From Sphingobacteriaceae bacterium UBA6709 (GTDB lineage: Bacteria; Bacteroidota; Bacteroidia; Sphingobacteriales; Sphingobacteriaceae): a stretch of DNA of 64,000 nt. Shown here one piece after another: positions 37,546 to 47,591 of this stretch. The notes beneath the pieces were generated by a model that was not told the DNA's origin, ran no database searches, and worked only from the letters and a program-made list of their open reading frames with translations. The stretch lies in the NCBI GenBank assembly GCA_002454425.1, contig DKIV01000015.1, forward strand, positions 1 to 64,000. Reading direction: 5' to 3'. Each line of letters starts with the position of its first letter. The first letter of the stretch is position 1. Both the position numbers and the translations under genes were made by a program.

Positions 37546-37906
37546 ATAATTGGTCTCCCTGTTGCTTCTATACAGAAGCGTTGTTAATAATTAATTTAGT
37601 TTATCGGTAGGCTGATAAAGCTCTGAGCGCCCGGGATTGCTCCACTTCATACATCTCCTTAACACAAAAGACGTTAAGTATCAGAAGATGGAGGTTCAAT
37701 TATTGATTGTTAAGGTTTAAAAATTGGGACGTATCAATTATCAGACCCTAAAAGACCTTCTTCATCTATTTTGTCATGTTACAGCCTCCGTAAACGCAAG
37801 CATCCCACAACCTTATCGGCTGTGGGATACAACGGCGCACAGACTAATGACACACAGGCAAAGGTATCGCTCGTCTGAATAAGATGACAACTACTATTTC
37901 TGGCGT
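37546..37906 (-). promoter_or_regulatory. Regulatory gap between the HTCS gene and susC
   Basis: About 360 bases, the longest gap in the locus, expected to contain the susC promoter and the regulator's binding sites. I cannot identify a clear TAnnTTTG box or direct repeats. An 8-bp perfect hairpin (ATCCCACA at 37802-37809, TGTGGGAT at 37821-37828) lies about 80 bases past the HTCS stop. It lacks a good T-run, so it is only a weak terminator candidate. Confidence 0.45.
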
Positions 37907-40900
37907 TTAGTTCTCACTCGTTTTCATATACTCTTTGGGCGACAGCTTATAGCGCTCCTTAAAGCATGTACTAAAGTATTTAGGGTTGTTGAAACCAGAC
38001 TTGTACGCTATTTCGGAGATATTACAGTCGCCTGCTTCCATATATTGCACAGCACGTTTTAGGCGCATTTCCCTGACAAACTCAACAGGAGCCTGATCCG
38101 TAAGGCTTTTAAACTTTTTGTAAAAAGAAGAGCGCCCCATACCAATACTTTCAGCAACCATATCGATATTAAAATCGGTATCCGTCATTCCCCGTTCCAC
38201 GATCTTCAATACCTCCTGTAGAAACTCTTTATCGCGACTGCTTACGGACACAGGTGCAGGCTCAAGGTCAATAGTCACTTTTCCTTTCTGAAGGTTTTCG
38301 AAAAGCAACTTTCTACCATTAACTACATTGCTAAGCGTTGCCCGCAGGTGCGACATGTTGAATGGTTTGGTAATATACCCGTCAGCACCTTCCTCCAGGC
38401 CTTTAACCTGGCTCTGTACAGAGTTCTTTGCTGTGAGTAAGATTAGCGGAATATGGCTTGTATTTTTATCAGCTTTAAGCTTGGCGAGCATCTCAATGCC
38501 GTTCATTTCAGGCATCATCACATCGCTTAATATAATGTCGGGAAGCAATTCCTTTGCCAGACGCAGCCCATCAACTCCGTTAACAGCCGTGTGTACATGA
38601 TAACTTACTGCCAATTGCGTTTCAAGGAAAAACCGTAACTCACAATTATCCTCTACCAAGAGGAGCGAAGGTTTACCTTTATCATAATCTTCACGTCTTT
38701 CGGAGGTATTCAAAGCGGGTAATGGCGATAGATGTTCCCTTGCCAGCCCCCCTTCGCACTTCTCGGCATGATCATGCATTTCTGCAAGTATATTCAGGGT
38801 AATTTCTACGCTCAATCCGCCATTTTCGTTATTGAAGGCTTTAATAAGTCCCTTGTGCAGTTGCACGTATTCGCGACATAGAGAAAGACCAATGCCAATA
38901 CCGCGGTTTTCGTTATTCTTTCCGGGATCACTGAAGTAGAGATCAAAAAGCTGGTTTAAATGCGAGGGGTCAACGCCAGGACCGGCGTCTTGCACAGTAA
39001 TCGTCAGTTTATTGTTGTTGACATGTAGATCTATAATGATTTCGGTGTGAGCCGGAGAAAACTTCAAAGCGTTGGATATAAGGTTATAGAGAACAACATC
39101 CATTTTCTCTACATCGATCCATGTCCATATTTCATTGACATTACTGTTTATGAAAATACTTACCGATTTTGCATCTGCCGTTTGCCGGAAATAATCAGCA
39201 ATGATCCTGCTAAAGCTCAACACGTCTACATACGAGGTATTTAAACTGGCGCTCCCATTCTGCGCTTTTCGTAAGTCAAGAAGCTTATTCATAAAGCGTT
39301 CCATTCTACGGGCATTGCGGTGTACAATTTCGAGATATTGCTGGCCACGCTCAGTCAATCGCTCGGAGACTAGTAACTCCTCTACCGGGTTAACAATGAG
39401 CGTCAGCGGCGTCCGCAATTCATGTGAAATGTTTGTGAAGAAATTTGCCTTAAGATCCGCAAGCTGATGCTCTACGGCAACCTGCTGCCGTAGCCGCAGA
39501 ACCGTTAGGATATTCTTTCGTACATACAGCGCAAAAACAGCAAAGATGAGGGCATAAATGATATATGCCCACCAGGTAAACCACCACGGGGACAATACGA
39601 CAATATCCAGCGTTCGTAAAGGTTGATTACTATTGTCGCTACTATTACTATACTTGAGTTGAAAGGTATATCTACCTGGCGAGATGTTAGTAAATGAGGC
39701 TCGTCGAACGGTACTATTTTTTTGCCATGAGGTATCGAGCCCTAAAAGCCGATATGAATAACGCGTCTTGCCGTCATCTTTAAAATTTAAAAGGGTGAAG
39801 TTTATGTTGAAATTGTTCTCATTATGGGCTAATACAATCTGTCGCCGGTAGTTAATGTTAAGATATTTGCTATCGATTCCCTTCTCGGTAGTGATACTTT
39901 TTCCATTTATAAGAAAATCGGTAAAGGCAAGTGGCGAAAGATCGCGGTGGCGACGTACTGTCGATGGATCAAATATGATGTAACCTTTCATCATCCCAAA
40001 CACAAGCTTACCGTTGAGAAACATACTGCGGGAGGCTTCGGAAAAGCTACTCTCGGGAATACCATCATTAGAACTGTAATTGGCAAATGTAGCCGACGAA
40101 ACATCAAAGCAACTAAGCCCTCCGGGAGACGACAACCACAGGCGTCCTTGCCTGTCTTCGATAGCACTAAGGATATAATCGCTGGAAAGTCCCTCAGATT
40201 GCGTATACTTTCGAAATCGTATTTGCCGAAGCGGATCTCTGCTGATCGCTTGATTCAGCCCTCCTCCGGAAGTACATATCCAGGTCTTTTGTTGCCGGTC
40301 ATGTAAGATGTACTGAATATCGTTATTCCCTAACGACGCGTCATTGTTATATTTATTGTAGTAATAGGCTGTAGTAAAGACTTGATGTGATCTTAGCAGC
40401 GTATCTTTCAATATCATAAGACCATCCGTAGTACCAACCCAAATGCTTCCATCTTTCTTTGGAGCAATGATTCTGATTTTCGTATAATTGTTGCCAGAAC
40501 CCAGGAACGTTCCACCACGGAGATGTCTGAAGTGGGATCCGTTTCCAAGACTGTTAGCCACGAAGATTCCGCCATCAAAGGTTCCTATCCAAATGCGTTT
40601 CTTATCATCCTCAGCAATACTATAAATCTGCCGTGCAACAGTGTTGGCGCTGCTTGATAGCGCTGGATAATGTGTAAGATGATACTTATCACCTGCCGCC
40701 GTTACAGGAGTAGCCTTAAACAACCCCTTCCCTTTCGTACCAATCCAGACGTTGTATTCGGAATCTTCAAAAATTACATAAGGCGCACCCAAACCGTGCC
40801 GCGGACGATTGAGGAAAACATCAAAAATCTCTTGTCCATCTTTAAATATGCGAAGATCATCGCCTTTCGAACCCAGCCAAATGCGATTCTTCCGATCGAC

Positions 40901-42364
40901 CATTATACCGCGAACTTCGTTTTCTAGTCTCGCCCCCCCGTTCTGATTTAAGAGAAAGGACTGAAAATCATCACCTAATAAGCTAAGCTTCTCAAGTCCC
41001 CGCTGTTCGGTCTTCATCCATAAATAACCTAACTTATCATATAATACTCCATAGACAAGTCTGGGAAACTCGTGTTCGTCGCCATCAGTACCTTGATAAT
41101 GAGTTAAAACAGTATCGATCTCCGCGCTATAATATCCGAAGCCCTCTCCTTTCATGGATACCCACAACCGATTATGCTGATCCTCAAAAATGTTAAAGTG
41201 ACCATCGTCGTGCTTTTTAGCATACTTAGCCCCTCCAAGGAAGAGTTTAGCTTTCTTAGTAAGCGGGTCGTAGCGATACACACCTCGCTCGTTTGGCTCA
41301 ATCCATACAGCACCTCTAATATCTTCATACATTAGGTGCAATGGAAAGCGACTTAAAGCTTGTGATTGCAAAGCCCCGCTGTTACGATTATAAACCCAAA
41401 GACAGCCTGCGGCATCCGAAATATACAATGAAGATGAAACTTTAGAAGCACATAAATTATTGAGGGCAACGTTGCCCAACCGGACGCTTCTTAAAACGCC
41501 ATTGCTTTTTTTGATAACGGTAAGGATACCATCATTACTGCCGAAGTAAATATTATCGGTATCTTCCGCCATTGAGCAATAGCTTTTTTCTAATAACGCT
41601 TGTTTTTCGTGTCGCTCAACAGTATAGGTATCATTTAAAGTTTGATCAATTGAAACGATACCTTTTGACGTAGCCACCCATATCTTACCGCGACTATCAG
41701 CTTTAACGAAGTTCACATAATTTGAGGGCAATCTGTTTTCTGATGAGCGATCGCTGGCGAAGCGGATGTAATGCCTTTTAACATCGTCACGGTCAGGAAC
41801 ATAAAACAACCCCTGATCCTTGGAGTTCAACCAAAGCTCGCCATCGCGAAAAGAATGAATTTTATGTACTGCCAACTTAAATTGCTCGGGGAGCTGTAGG
41901 ATATCCGCCAGAGACTCAAACCTTTCATTATGCTTATTGAAGCGGTATACTTGCAAATCATAGGCTCGTAGCCACAGATAATCGGTGCCATCTTCTACAA
42001 TTTGGTCGATCCTACTGTTCCCCATATTAAAAGTACAGTTAGTAGCCGAGCGAAAGGCGGAGAAATCGTGTCCGTCAAACCTATTAAGGCCACCCCATGT
42101 ACCGATCCATAAATAGCCATCCTTTCCTTTCAGCAAACTTGTAACAGACTCATGGATCAGCCCATCCAGCGTTGAATAATGTTCCAGTTTACACCGCACC
42201 TGCGCGGCGGCATTCAGCGAACTGATGCTAATTAATAATGCCAACAAGAGCAACGCCAACGTTGGCGTAACCTGGCTAAAAAAAAAGAGAGGGGACCTTC
42301 TCCTTACTAAGTTAGTTAAATTGTAGCTCGTTCTTGTCATTTGGTTAAATTCAGGCTCTATCAA
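37907..42364 (-). CDS. Hybrid two-component system regulator (HTCS)
   Basis: 1485-residue single-chain sensor/regulator typical of Bacteroidota glycan loci. A signal/anchor (about 25-52) leads into a periplasmic sensor of two seven-bladed propellers (GYLWIGTWGGLNRFDG, IWVATSKGIVSID and many similar blades) and a Y_Y_Y domain (about 830-930). A membrane segment lies at about 940-960. A HisKA domain with His981 (ISHELRTPL) is followed by a HATPase (GIGIGLSLCREYV), a receiver with phospho-acceptor Asp1281 (ILSDVMMPEMNG), and a C-terminal AraC helix-turn-helix (ISEIAYKSGFNNPKYF). It should sense an oligosaccharide in the periplasm and activate the susC promoter next door. Met9 is an alternative start. 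Confidence 0.95.
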   Translation of the reverse strand: MIEPEFNQMTRTSYNLTNLVRRRSPLFFFSQVTPTLALLLLALLISISSLNAAAQVRCKLEHYSTLDGLIHESVTSLLKGKDGYLWIGTWGGLNRFDGHDFSAFRSATNCTFNMGNSRIDQIVEDGTDYLWLRAYDLQVYRFNKHNERFESLADILQLPEQFKLAVHKIHSFRDGELWLNSKDQGLFYVPDRDDVKRHYIRFASDRSSENRLPSNYVNFVKADSRGKIWVATSKGIVSIDQTLNDTYTVERHEKQALLEKSYCSMAEDTDNIYFGSNDGILTVIKKSNGVLRSVRLGNVALNNLCASKVSSSLYISDAAGCLWVYNRNSGALQSQALSRFPLHLMYEDIRGAVWIEPNERGVYRYDPLTKKAKLFLGGAKYAKKHDDGHFNIFEDQHNRLWVSMKGEGFGYYSAEIDTVLTHYQGTDGDEHEFPRLVYGVLYDKLGYLWMKTEQRGLEKLSLLGDDFQSFLLNQNGGARLENEVRGIMVDRKNRIWLGSKGDDLRIFKDGQEIFDVFLNRPRHGLGAPYVIFEDSEYNVWIGTKGKGLFKATPVTAAGDKYHLTHYPALSSSANTVARQIYSIAEDDKKRIWIGTFDGGIFVANSLGNGSHFRHLRGGTFLGSGNNYTKIRIIAPKKDGSIWVGTTDGLMILKDTLLRSHQVFTTAYYYNKYNNDASLGNNDIQYILHDRQQKTWICTSGGGLNQAISRDPLRQIRFRKYTQSEGLSSDYILSAIEDRQGRLWLSSPGGLSCFDVSSATFANYSSNDGIPESSFSEASRSMFLNGKLVFGMMKGYIIFDPSTVRRHRDLSPLAFTDFLINGKSITTEKGIDSKYLNINYRRQIVLAHNENNFNINFTLLNFKDDGKTRYSYRLLGLDTSWQKNSTVRRASFTNISPGRYTFQLKYSNSSDNSNQPLRTLDIVVLSPWWFTWWAYIIYALIFAVFALYVRKNILTVLRLRQQVAVEHQLADLKANFFTNISHELRTPLTLIVNPVEELLVSERLTERGQQYLEIVHRNARRMERFMNKLLDLRKAQNGSASLNTSYVDVLSFSRIIADYFRQTADAKSVSIFINSNVNEIWTWIDVEKMDVVLYNLISNALKFSPAHTEIIIDLHVNNNKLTITVQDAGPGVDPSHLNQLFDLYFSDPGKNNENRGIGIGLSLCREYVQLHKGLIKAFNNENGGLSVEITLNILAEMHDHAEKCEGGLAREHLSPLPALNTSERREDYDKGKPSLLLVEDNCELRFFLETQLAVSYHVHTAVNGVDGLRLAKELLPDIILSDVMMPEMNGIEMLAKLKADKNTSHIPLILLTAKNSVQSQVKGLEEGADGYITKPFNMSHLRATLSNVVNGRKLLFENLQKGKVTIDLEPAPVSVSSRDKEFLQEVLKIVERGMTDTDFNIDMVAESIGMGRSSFYKKFKSLTDQAPVEFVREMRLKRAVQYMEAGDCNISEIAYKSGFNNPKYFSTCFKERYKLSPKEYMKTSEN

Positions 42365-42559
42365 AGATAAATTGATACATCTTTATTTCAAAGCATTAAA
42401 AGAAGTAAATCAACCATTTGGAAAAATTGGGAAGCGCCAGGCATCTGTTAACCAAGCTTCAGCTAAAGAACGCTCAGAATATCAAAATAGGGTATATTAA
42501 AAAGCTATACCGCCCCACGAGGAGACGGCATAGCAGAACCAGATGTACTATTAAGATAT

Positions 42560-45181
42560 TTATTTAAGGGCGATGGATGTTTTCAGAATATTACAGTTTA
42601 AAGGATTATGTTCATCGGGCTGCGCTCCCCCAAGACTTATGCCAAGCTTTCCGGTAAGTGATTTTCTGTTTCCTTCGGCCGTTACATATGTCAGCTCACT
42701 GGCGCTGAGCACAAAGCTTACTACTTTACTCTCGCCAACATCCAGATGTATTCTTCTAAAACCTTTTAAAGCTTTACGAGCAGTTCTTATCGATGGATTT
42801 TCACTTGACATGTAAAGTTGTACCACCTCATCACTCGCAAAATTACCAGTATTAGTTACGCGGCAGGATACGGTTATGTCTTTACCAACAGCTGCTACAG
42901 CGGGCGCTTTTAGGGCATCGTAACGAAATGTCGTGTAGCTCAGGCCGTAGCCGAAGCCATACAGCGCTCTTCCACCGAAATAACGGTAAGTACGATTGCT
43001 CATAGAGTAATCTTCGAAGCCACCCAAATCTGCGTCATTCTGATAGAAAGTTACGGGCAAACGTCCTGATGGCGAATAATCACCAAAGAGAATGTCGGCA
43101 ACAGCGGTCCCCGCATCCTGCCCTCCGTACCAGGCGTTAAGTATCGCCGGCAAGTTCACTGACTCCCAGGGAGTGGCGATGGCGCTTCCCGTCATCATTA
43201 CAAATATTACCGGCTTGCCGGAGCTCTTAAGTTTTTGCATTAGCTCTGTCTGTACCGCGGGCAGCAGAATGGAGGTCCTGTCGCCACCTTTAAAGCCAGG
43301 TGCGTCGACACGCATCGATTCCCCTTCCAGCTGCGGAGAAATACCTCCGGCGAAGATAAAAGCGTCAGCGTCTGCATGTTTCTTTACTAAGGCGTCGAAA
43401 TCAGAACTGACGTATTTGCCCAGCCTGAACTTGATATAAGCACTAGCATCAGACTGCCAATACTCAATTCGAAAATGGTAGCTCGAATCCTTACGTACAT
43501 GTAAGTCGTAACGTTTTAAATCGCGCTTCTTTCCTGTCCATTCATCAATAATAAGCTCGTCATTGAGCCATAGCCGACAGCCGTTATCAGCCTGTAATTC
43601 CACAGATAATTCCTGATCAGCCTTAGCATGGAAAATAGTATTATAGCGAGCAGAAAAGTCGTTAGCCGTGACGCCATTAGCAACAATCTCGCCCTCCTGC
43701 CAATCATGATTAAGCGTTTCCTCCCAACGTTTAGCCTGAACATCTCCCTCAAGATCTCGATTGTTGAAATATTCGGCCTTAAAGCCGGATTTACCTTCGT
43801 AAGAGAAACTACCGTTTATATCATCATAGTGCAGCATCTCCTTACTTGTAAACGTTATCGGATTTTCATATACAACCTGCGTTTCCTTACTTACTTTATT
43901 CTTTATTCCCTGAAGAACAGAAATCGGATTTGAGGGGTTTCCGTTATAATTTCCAAGAATGGAAGTGATGTTATCAGCATTGGGACCTAGAACAACAATC
44001 TTTTTCATCTTCCTTTTTAAAGGCAGCGTTCCATCATTCTTTAACAATACCATAGATTCCCTGGCCATCAGCAAGGCGTGAGCCTTGTGATTTTTCGAAT
44101 CGAGGACGGAGTCCTGAACCTGCGCGTATTTAACCCTTGCAGGAGGATCGAAAAGGCCTAACTTAAATCTAATCATGAAAAGACGCTTCACAGATACATC
44201 TATCTGCTTCTCCGAAATCTTTCCATGTTTAACAGCATCTACGAGCGACAAATAAGCTCCATGTCCGCATTCAACATCCGTACCATGAAAGACGGCATCT
44301 ACAGAAGCAGATTCAGCGTCGGGGTGTGTCTTATGCTTTGTAAAGAAATCCTCAATGCCTCCGCAGTCGGAGGTGACATAACCTTTGAACTTCCATTGAT
44401 TACGCAAGATATCATTCATCAGCAGATCACTTCCACAGCAGGGCTGCGTTTTAAAAGCATTATACGCGCACATAACTCCCACGACGTTCGACTCCGTAAC
44501 CAGCTTTTCAAATGCAGGCAAATACGTATCCCACAGCTCATAAGGACTTACGTCAATATCAAAATGATGTCGCAAAGGCTCAGGACCGCTATGCACTGCA
44601 AAATGTTTAGCGCAAGCCGCAGCCTTAAGATACTTAGGATCATCACCTTGTAAGCCACGAACAAATGCGTCGCCAAGCATAGCCGTTAGAAAAGGATCTT
44701 CACCATAAGTCTCCTGACCACGCCCCCAGCGAGGATCGCGGAAGATATTAACGTTAGGGGTCCAATAAGTGAGTCCTTGATAACGCTTCCCAAAATTCCC
44801 ACTTCTTTGCGCTTTGTTATAAATTACGCGGCCTTCCATGGCACAATAATCAGCCATCTTAAACAAAGCTTCAGTATCAAATGTGGCAGCCATGCCTATT
44901 GCCTGCGGAAATACCGTGACATTATAGGGAGTACGCCCCACCCCATGGAGGGTTTCATTCCACCATTCGTAAGCAGGGATATCCAAACGGGATATCGCGG
45001 GAGCAGCATTAATCATCTGCCCTACCTTTTCTTCCAACGTAAGTCTCGAAACCAGATCATCAACCCTTTGGTCGAAGCTTAGCGCTGGATTTTGGAAGCT
45101 GAATTTATAAGGCTGCGCCGTGACTACTAAACTGCCAAATGTTATAAGACAGGCAATAATGGATCGACAAATTCTGTGCAT
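42560..45181 (-). CDS. GH3-family beta-glycosidase with PA14 insert (xylosidase-like)
   Basis: 873-residue exported enzyme. A signal peptide ends near VVTAQ. The N-terminal TIM barrel (about 20-350) contains RLTLEEKVGQM, the substrate-binding KYLKAAACAKHFAVHSG and nucleophile Asp272 (GYVTSDCGGIEDF; the Cys after Asp is typical of beta-xylosidase-like GH3 members). A PA14 domain (about 440-590; FKAEYFNNRDLEGD, GCRLWLNDELIIDEW) interrupts the second alpha/beta domain. A C-terminal Fn3-like domain begins near ITVSCRVTNTGNFASDEVVQLY. Start 45181 is chosen over 45250, which lacks signal character. It lies upstream of the HTCS gene on the same strand and is probably the first gene of the locus. Confidence 0.93.
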   Translation of the reverse strand: MHRICRSIIACLITFGSLVVTAQPYKFSFQNPALSFDQRVDDLVSRLTLEEKVGQMINAAPAISRLDIPAYEWWNETLHGVGRTPYNVTVFPQAIGMAATFDTEALFKMADYCAMEGRVIYNKAQRSGNFGKRYQGLTYWTPNVNIFRDPRWGRGQETYGEDPFLTAMLGDAFVRGLQGDDPKYLKAAACAKHFAVHSGPEPLRHHFDIDVSPYELWDTYLPAFEKLVTESNVVGVMCAYNAFKTQPCCGSDLLMNDILRNQWKFKGYVTSDCGGIEDFFTKHKTHPDAESASVDAVFHGTDVECGHGAYLSLVDAVKHGKISEKQIDVSVKRLFMIRFKLGLFDPPARVKYAQVQDSVLDSKNHKAHALLMARESMVLLKNDGTLPLKRKMKKIVVLGPNADNITSILGNYNGNPSNPISVLQGIKNKVSKETQVVYENPITFTSKEMLHYDDINGSFSYEGKSGFKAEYFNNRDLEGDVQAKRWEETLNHDWQEGEIVANGVTANDFSARYNTIFHAKADQELSVELQADNGCRLWLNDELIIDEWTGKKRDLKRYDLHVRKDSSYHFRIEYWQSDASAYIKFRLGKYVSSDFDALVKKHADADAFIFAGGISPQLEGESMRVDAPGFKGGDRTSILLPAVQTELMQKLKSSGKPVIFVMMTGSAIATPWESVNLPAILNAWYGGQDAGTAVADILFGDYSPSGRLPVTFYQNDADLGGFEDYSMSNRTYRYFGGRALYGFGYGLSYTTFRYDALKAPAVAAVGKDITVSCRVTNTGNFASDEVVQLYMSSENPSIRTARKALKGFRRIHLDVGESKVVSFVLSASELTYVTAEGNRKSLTGKLGISLGGAQPDEHNPLNCNILKTSIALK

Positions 45182-45367
45182 GGTAAATTTTATAATTGTG
45201 TTTAAAATTGAGTATCTTAAGCTTTGCTGAACACAAATATGGACATTCACCCCCCATAAGAAGTTCGATTTTCAGGTAAAAAGGTTCATTTTTTGTCCTC
45301 ACGTTGTATAAATATTATTTACTACAACCTTCATTCTATTTTCACGTACAAGAAATATCTTACTTCC

Positions 45368-46798
45368 ATGGCAATGGCTATACGACATTATTTGAGAAAT
45401 ACCCTCCTCGTGCTACTGTTAATTCAGCTAATCCGCCCTCTTGCAGCGCGGGCACAGGAGCATGCTGACGCTCCTGAAATCATTCAATACGGACGGTTCG
45501 GAGAGATAAGCCTGTATAAACCGCAGGGTAAACCAACATCCCTCGTATTGTTCGTCTCTGGTGATGGTGGCTGGGAAGCAGGAGTTATAAATATGGCGCG
45601 CTTTTTGGCGAAACAAGGCGCACTTGTTGCTGGAATAGATGCTAAGCATCTTACCCAGAAGCTAAACCAGTCTCATGAAGAATGTGTATACCCTGCCGCT
45701 GACTTCGAACAGTTAAGTCTGATGCTCCAACGACGTCACCAGTTCGCAGTATATCAAAAGCCGATGCTTGTTGGCTACTCATACGGAGCAACCTTCGTTT
45801 ATGGACTGATCTGTCAGGCGCCAGCTGGAACTTTCAGAGGCGCTATCGCGCTAGGGTTCAGCCCCGACATCAATATTAACAAACCATTCTGCAAGGGCAG
45901 CGGTCTGCGTTGGCATACCTTAGCGTCGGGAAAGTCCTATTATTTTGATAAGGTCGCCCAGCTGGCGGCACCGTTTATTATCTTAAATGGGAAGAACGAT
46001 AAATTATGTCCAATTGTACCGGCTGCCAGCTTCGTTAAGGGGATGCGGGGCGCCACACTCGTAAAACTTAACAAAGTGGGACATGGTTTCTCCATCGCCG
46101 ATGGCTGGCTACCGGCGTTTAAAAGCGCTTATCAAAGTATACTAAATCAGGAGCATACAGCAGCCATTGCGCCAAGCCTCAAAACAGACATGCCGCTTTA
46201 CATCATATCTCCTAAAGGCAGAAAAACTGGTCGGTTGATGTTTATGTTTTCTGGCGACGGTGGCTGGACCAGCTTCGACCAAAGTCTCGCAGATGTTTTC
46301 GCCCTCCAAGGACTAACCGTTATCGGTCTCGATTGCCAGAAATACTTTTGGCATCGGCGCAGTCCTGATGCCACGGCAAACGAAGTGGCTCGTGTTCTTA
46401 GCTATTACCAGAAAAAAAATAATTCTGCTTCATTCATTCTTATGGGCTACTCCTTCGGTGCCTGCATTGTGCCTTTTGTAGCTAACCGCCTACCCACCAC
46501 GCAGAAGGCAGCTCTCCGCGCCATCGCACTATTATCGCCTGACAGCAAAGGTGACTTTGAAGTACATGTTAGCGATATGCTCGGTACCGCCATCGAGGAC
46601 GATCCTTACGATGTCATCACCGAGCTCCGTAAAGTTTCAGGATCCGATAAGATCTGCATTTTCGGGAGTTCGGAAGACGAAGACAATATCAAAGCGTTTA
46701 CTCAGTCCGGCGCCCGGCTAAGCATTTTACCGGGGGGCCATCACTTTGATGATAACTACTCAGGTATTGCCGCCAAGGTTTTGGAACTTATTCACTAA
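45368..46798 (+). CDS. Tandem VirJ/AcvB-like alpha/beta-hydrolase
   Basis: 476-residue exported protein (signal peptide ending near AARAQ) with two copies of the VirJ fold. Copy 1 (about 40-255) has LFVSGDGGWEAG, nucleophile motif VGYSYGA and GHGFSIADGW. Copy 2 (about 270-475) has FMFSGDGGWTSF, MGYSFGACIVPF and GGHHFDDNY. The SGDGGW block and GYSxGA Ser define the family; the Agrobacterium relative AcvB is a periplasmic lysyl-phosphatidylglycerol hydrolase. Both Ser motifs and both late His residues are kept, so both copies may be active. No MprF-like synthase is in the window. The 45293 TTG extension is rejected for lack of a signal sequence. Divergent from GH3. Confidence 0.85.
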   Translation: MAMAIRHYLRNTLLVLLLIQLIRPLAARAQEHADAPEIIQYGRFGEISLYKPQGKPTSLVLFVSGDGGWEAGVINMARFLAKQGALVAGIDAKHLTQKLNQSHEECVYPAADFEQLSLMLQRRHQFAVYQKPMLVGYSYGATFVYGLICQAPAGTFRGAIALGFSPDININKPFCKGSGLRWHTLASGKSYYFDKVAQLAAPFIILNGKNDKLCPIVPAASFVKGMRGATLVKLNKVGHGFSIADGWLPAFKSAYQSILNQEHTAAIAPSLKTDMPLYIISPKGRKTGRLMFMFSGDGGWTSFDQSLADVFALQGLTVIGLDCQKYFWHRRSPDATANEVARVLSYYQKKNNSASFILMGYSFGACIVPFVANRLPTTQKAALRAIALLSPDSKGDFEVHVSDMLGTAIEDDPYDVITELRKVSGSDKICIFGSSEDEDNIKAFTQSGARLSILPGGHHFDDNYSGIAAKVLELIH

Positions 46799-46830
46799 TA
46801 TACTGAACATTAGACTATTACACAATCACA

Positions 46831-47268
46831 TTAACCCTTATTCTGCCCTTTGATATCATCATTCTTTATTTTAACAGATTCTGACTGCTTAAACAAACCA
46901 CCAAACTCTCAGCCAACACTTAGTCGAAAACCGCGGTTATACTCACTGTTCATATTCCTTGCGTCAAAGCCAGCGCCTTTGCTAAACGAAGTACGGGAAA
47001 CATATCTAGTGAAGGGGTTTACAGCAGCGAGAGTGACGCTGATCTTGTGTACTGGAAATTCCTTCCGAGCCGAAAATGAATAGTAATAGTTCCCGGTACG
47101 GTACCCCTGCAAGGTCACTTCGCGCCCGTTATAGCTACCATAAGCCTGCAGCGTCATGTGCCCTTGTAAGCTATAAGTTCCATTTAAGTTGGCCTCGACC
47201 GCCCATCCTTCTCTAGCGATATTCAGTGTACTGAAACAAACATAGATACTTTGCTGTTCCTTTAACAA
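46831..47268 (-). pseudogene. Remnant of an outer-membrane beta-barrel gene (C-terminal part, with internal stop)
   Basis: The minus strand encodes about 145 residues that read like the last strands of a TonB-receptor-like outer-membrane barrel family: LNGTYSLQGHMTLQAYGSYNG, EVTLQGYRTGNYYYSFSARKEF, VTLAAVNPF and YNRGFRLSVG. A TGA at 46909-46911 then interrupts the frame. The same frame continues beyond it with EFGGLFKQSESVKIKNDDIKG to a TAA at 46831-46833, which looks like the normal tail of this family. TGG to TGA would explain the stop. Upstream there is no signal peptide, plug or start, only an in-frame TAA 9 bases before 47268. It is therefore 5'-truncated and decayed. Confidence 0.75.
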
Positions 47269-47276
47269 AAACCTTT

Positions 47277-47474
47277 ATGAGAAATCCTGATGTTTATTTA
47301 AGCCAAACCAATTTACTTATCGCAGGTCTGGTATATTTTGTAATTTGTTTTTTGGTGGCTTGGTTATTCGGAAAAAACCGGAAGCTCGGAATTGGCTGGT
47401 CTTTTCTGTTTTGCATTTGCTTCACGCCCGTTGTCGGATTCGTTATTACTATGTACAGTGAAAAGAAACCCTAG
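47277..47474 (+). CDS. Small membrane protein, two predicted spans
   Basis: 65-residue protein. Two hydrophobic segments (about 13-30, LIAGLVYFVICFLVAWLF, and about 40-58, WSFLFCICFTPVVGFVITMY) are separated by a basic loop (GKNRKLGIG), with a Lys-rich end (SEKKP). Amino-acid use and start context look genuine. It begins 8 bases past the 5' edge of the barrel remnant on the opposite strand. No function is known to me; small two-span proteins of this kind are frequent in Bacteroidota. Confidence 0.65.
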   Translation: MRNPDVYLSQTNLLIAGLVYFVICFLVAWLFGKNRKLGIGWSFLFCICFTPVVGFVITMYSEKKP

Positions 47475-47591
47475 GAAAGGGCATGTTTTTTATAGAGTTG
47501 CCAATGCTATACTACTAAAACATGCCTTAAAGCTGTTGGTCTTGATCACCCTTACAGGGCTTCAACAAATAACGACATCACCCACAGCCGG

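Noticed and set aside
45293..45367. Extended start (TTG) for the VirJ-like protein
   Set aside because: Adds 25 residues before an otherwise perfect signal peptide.
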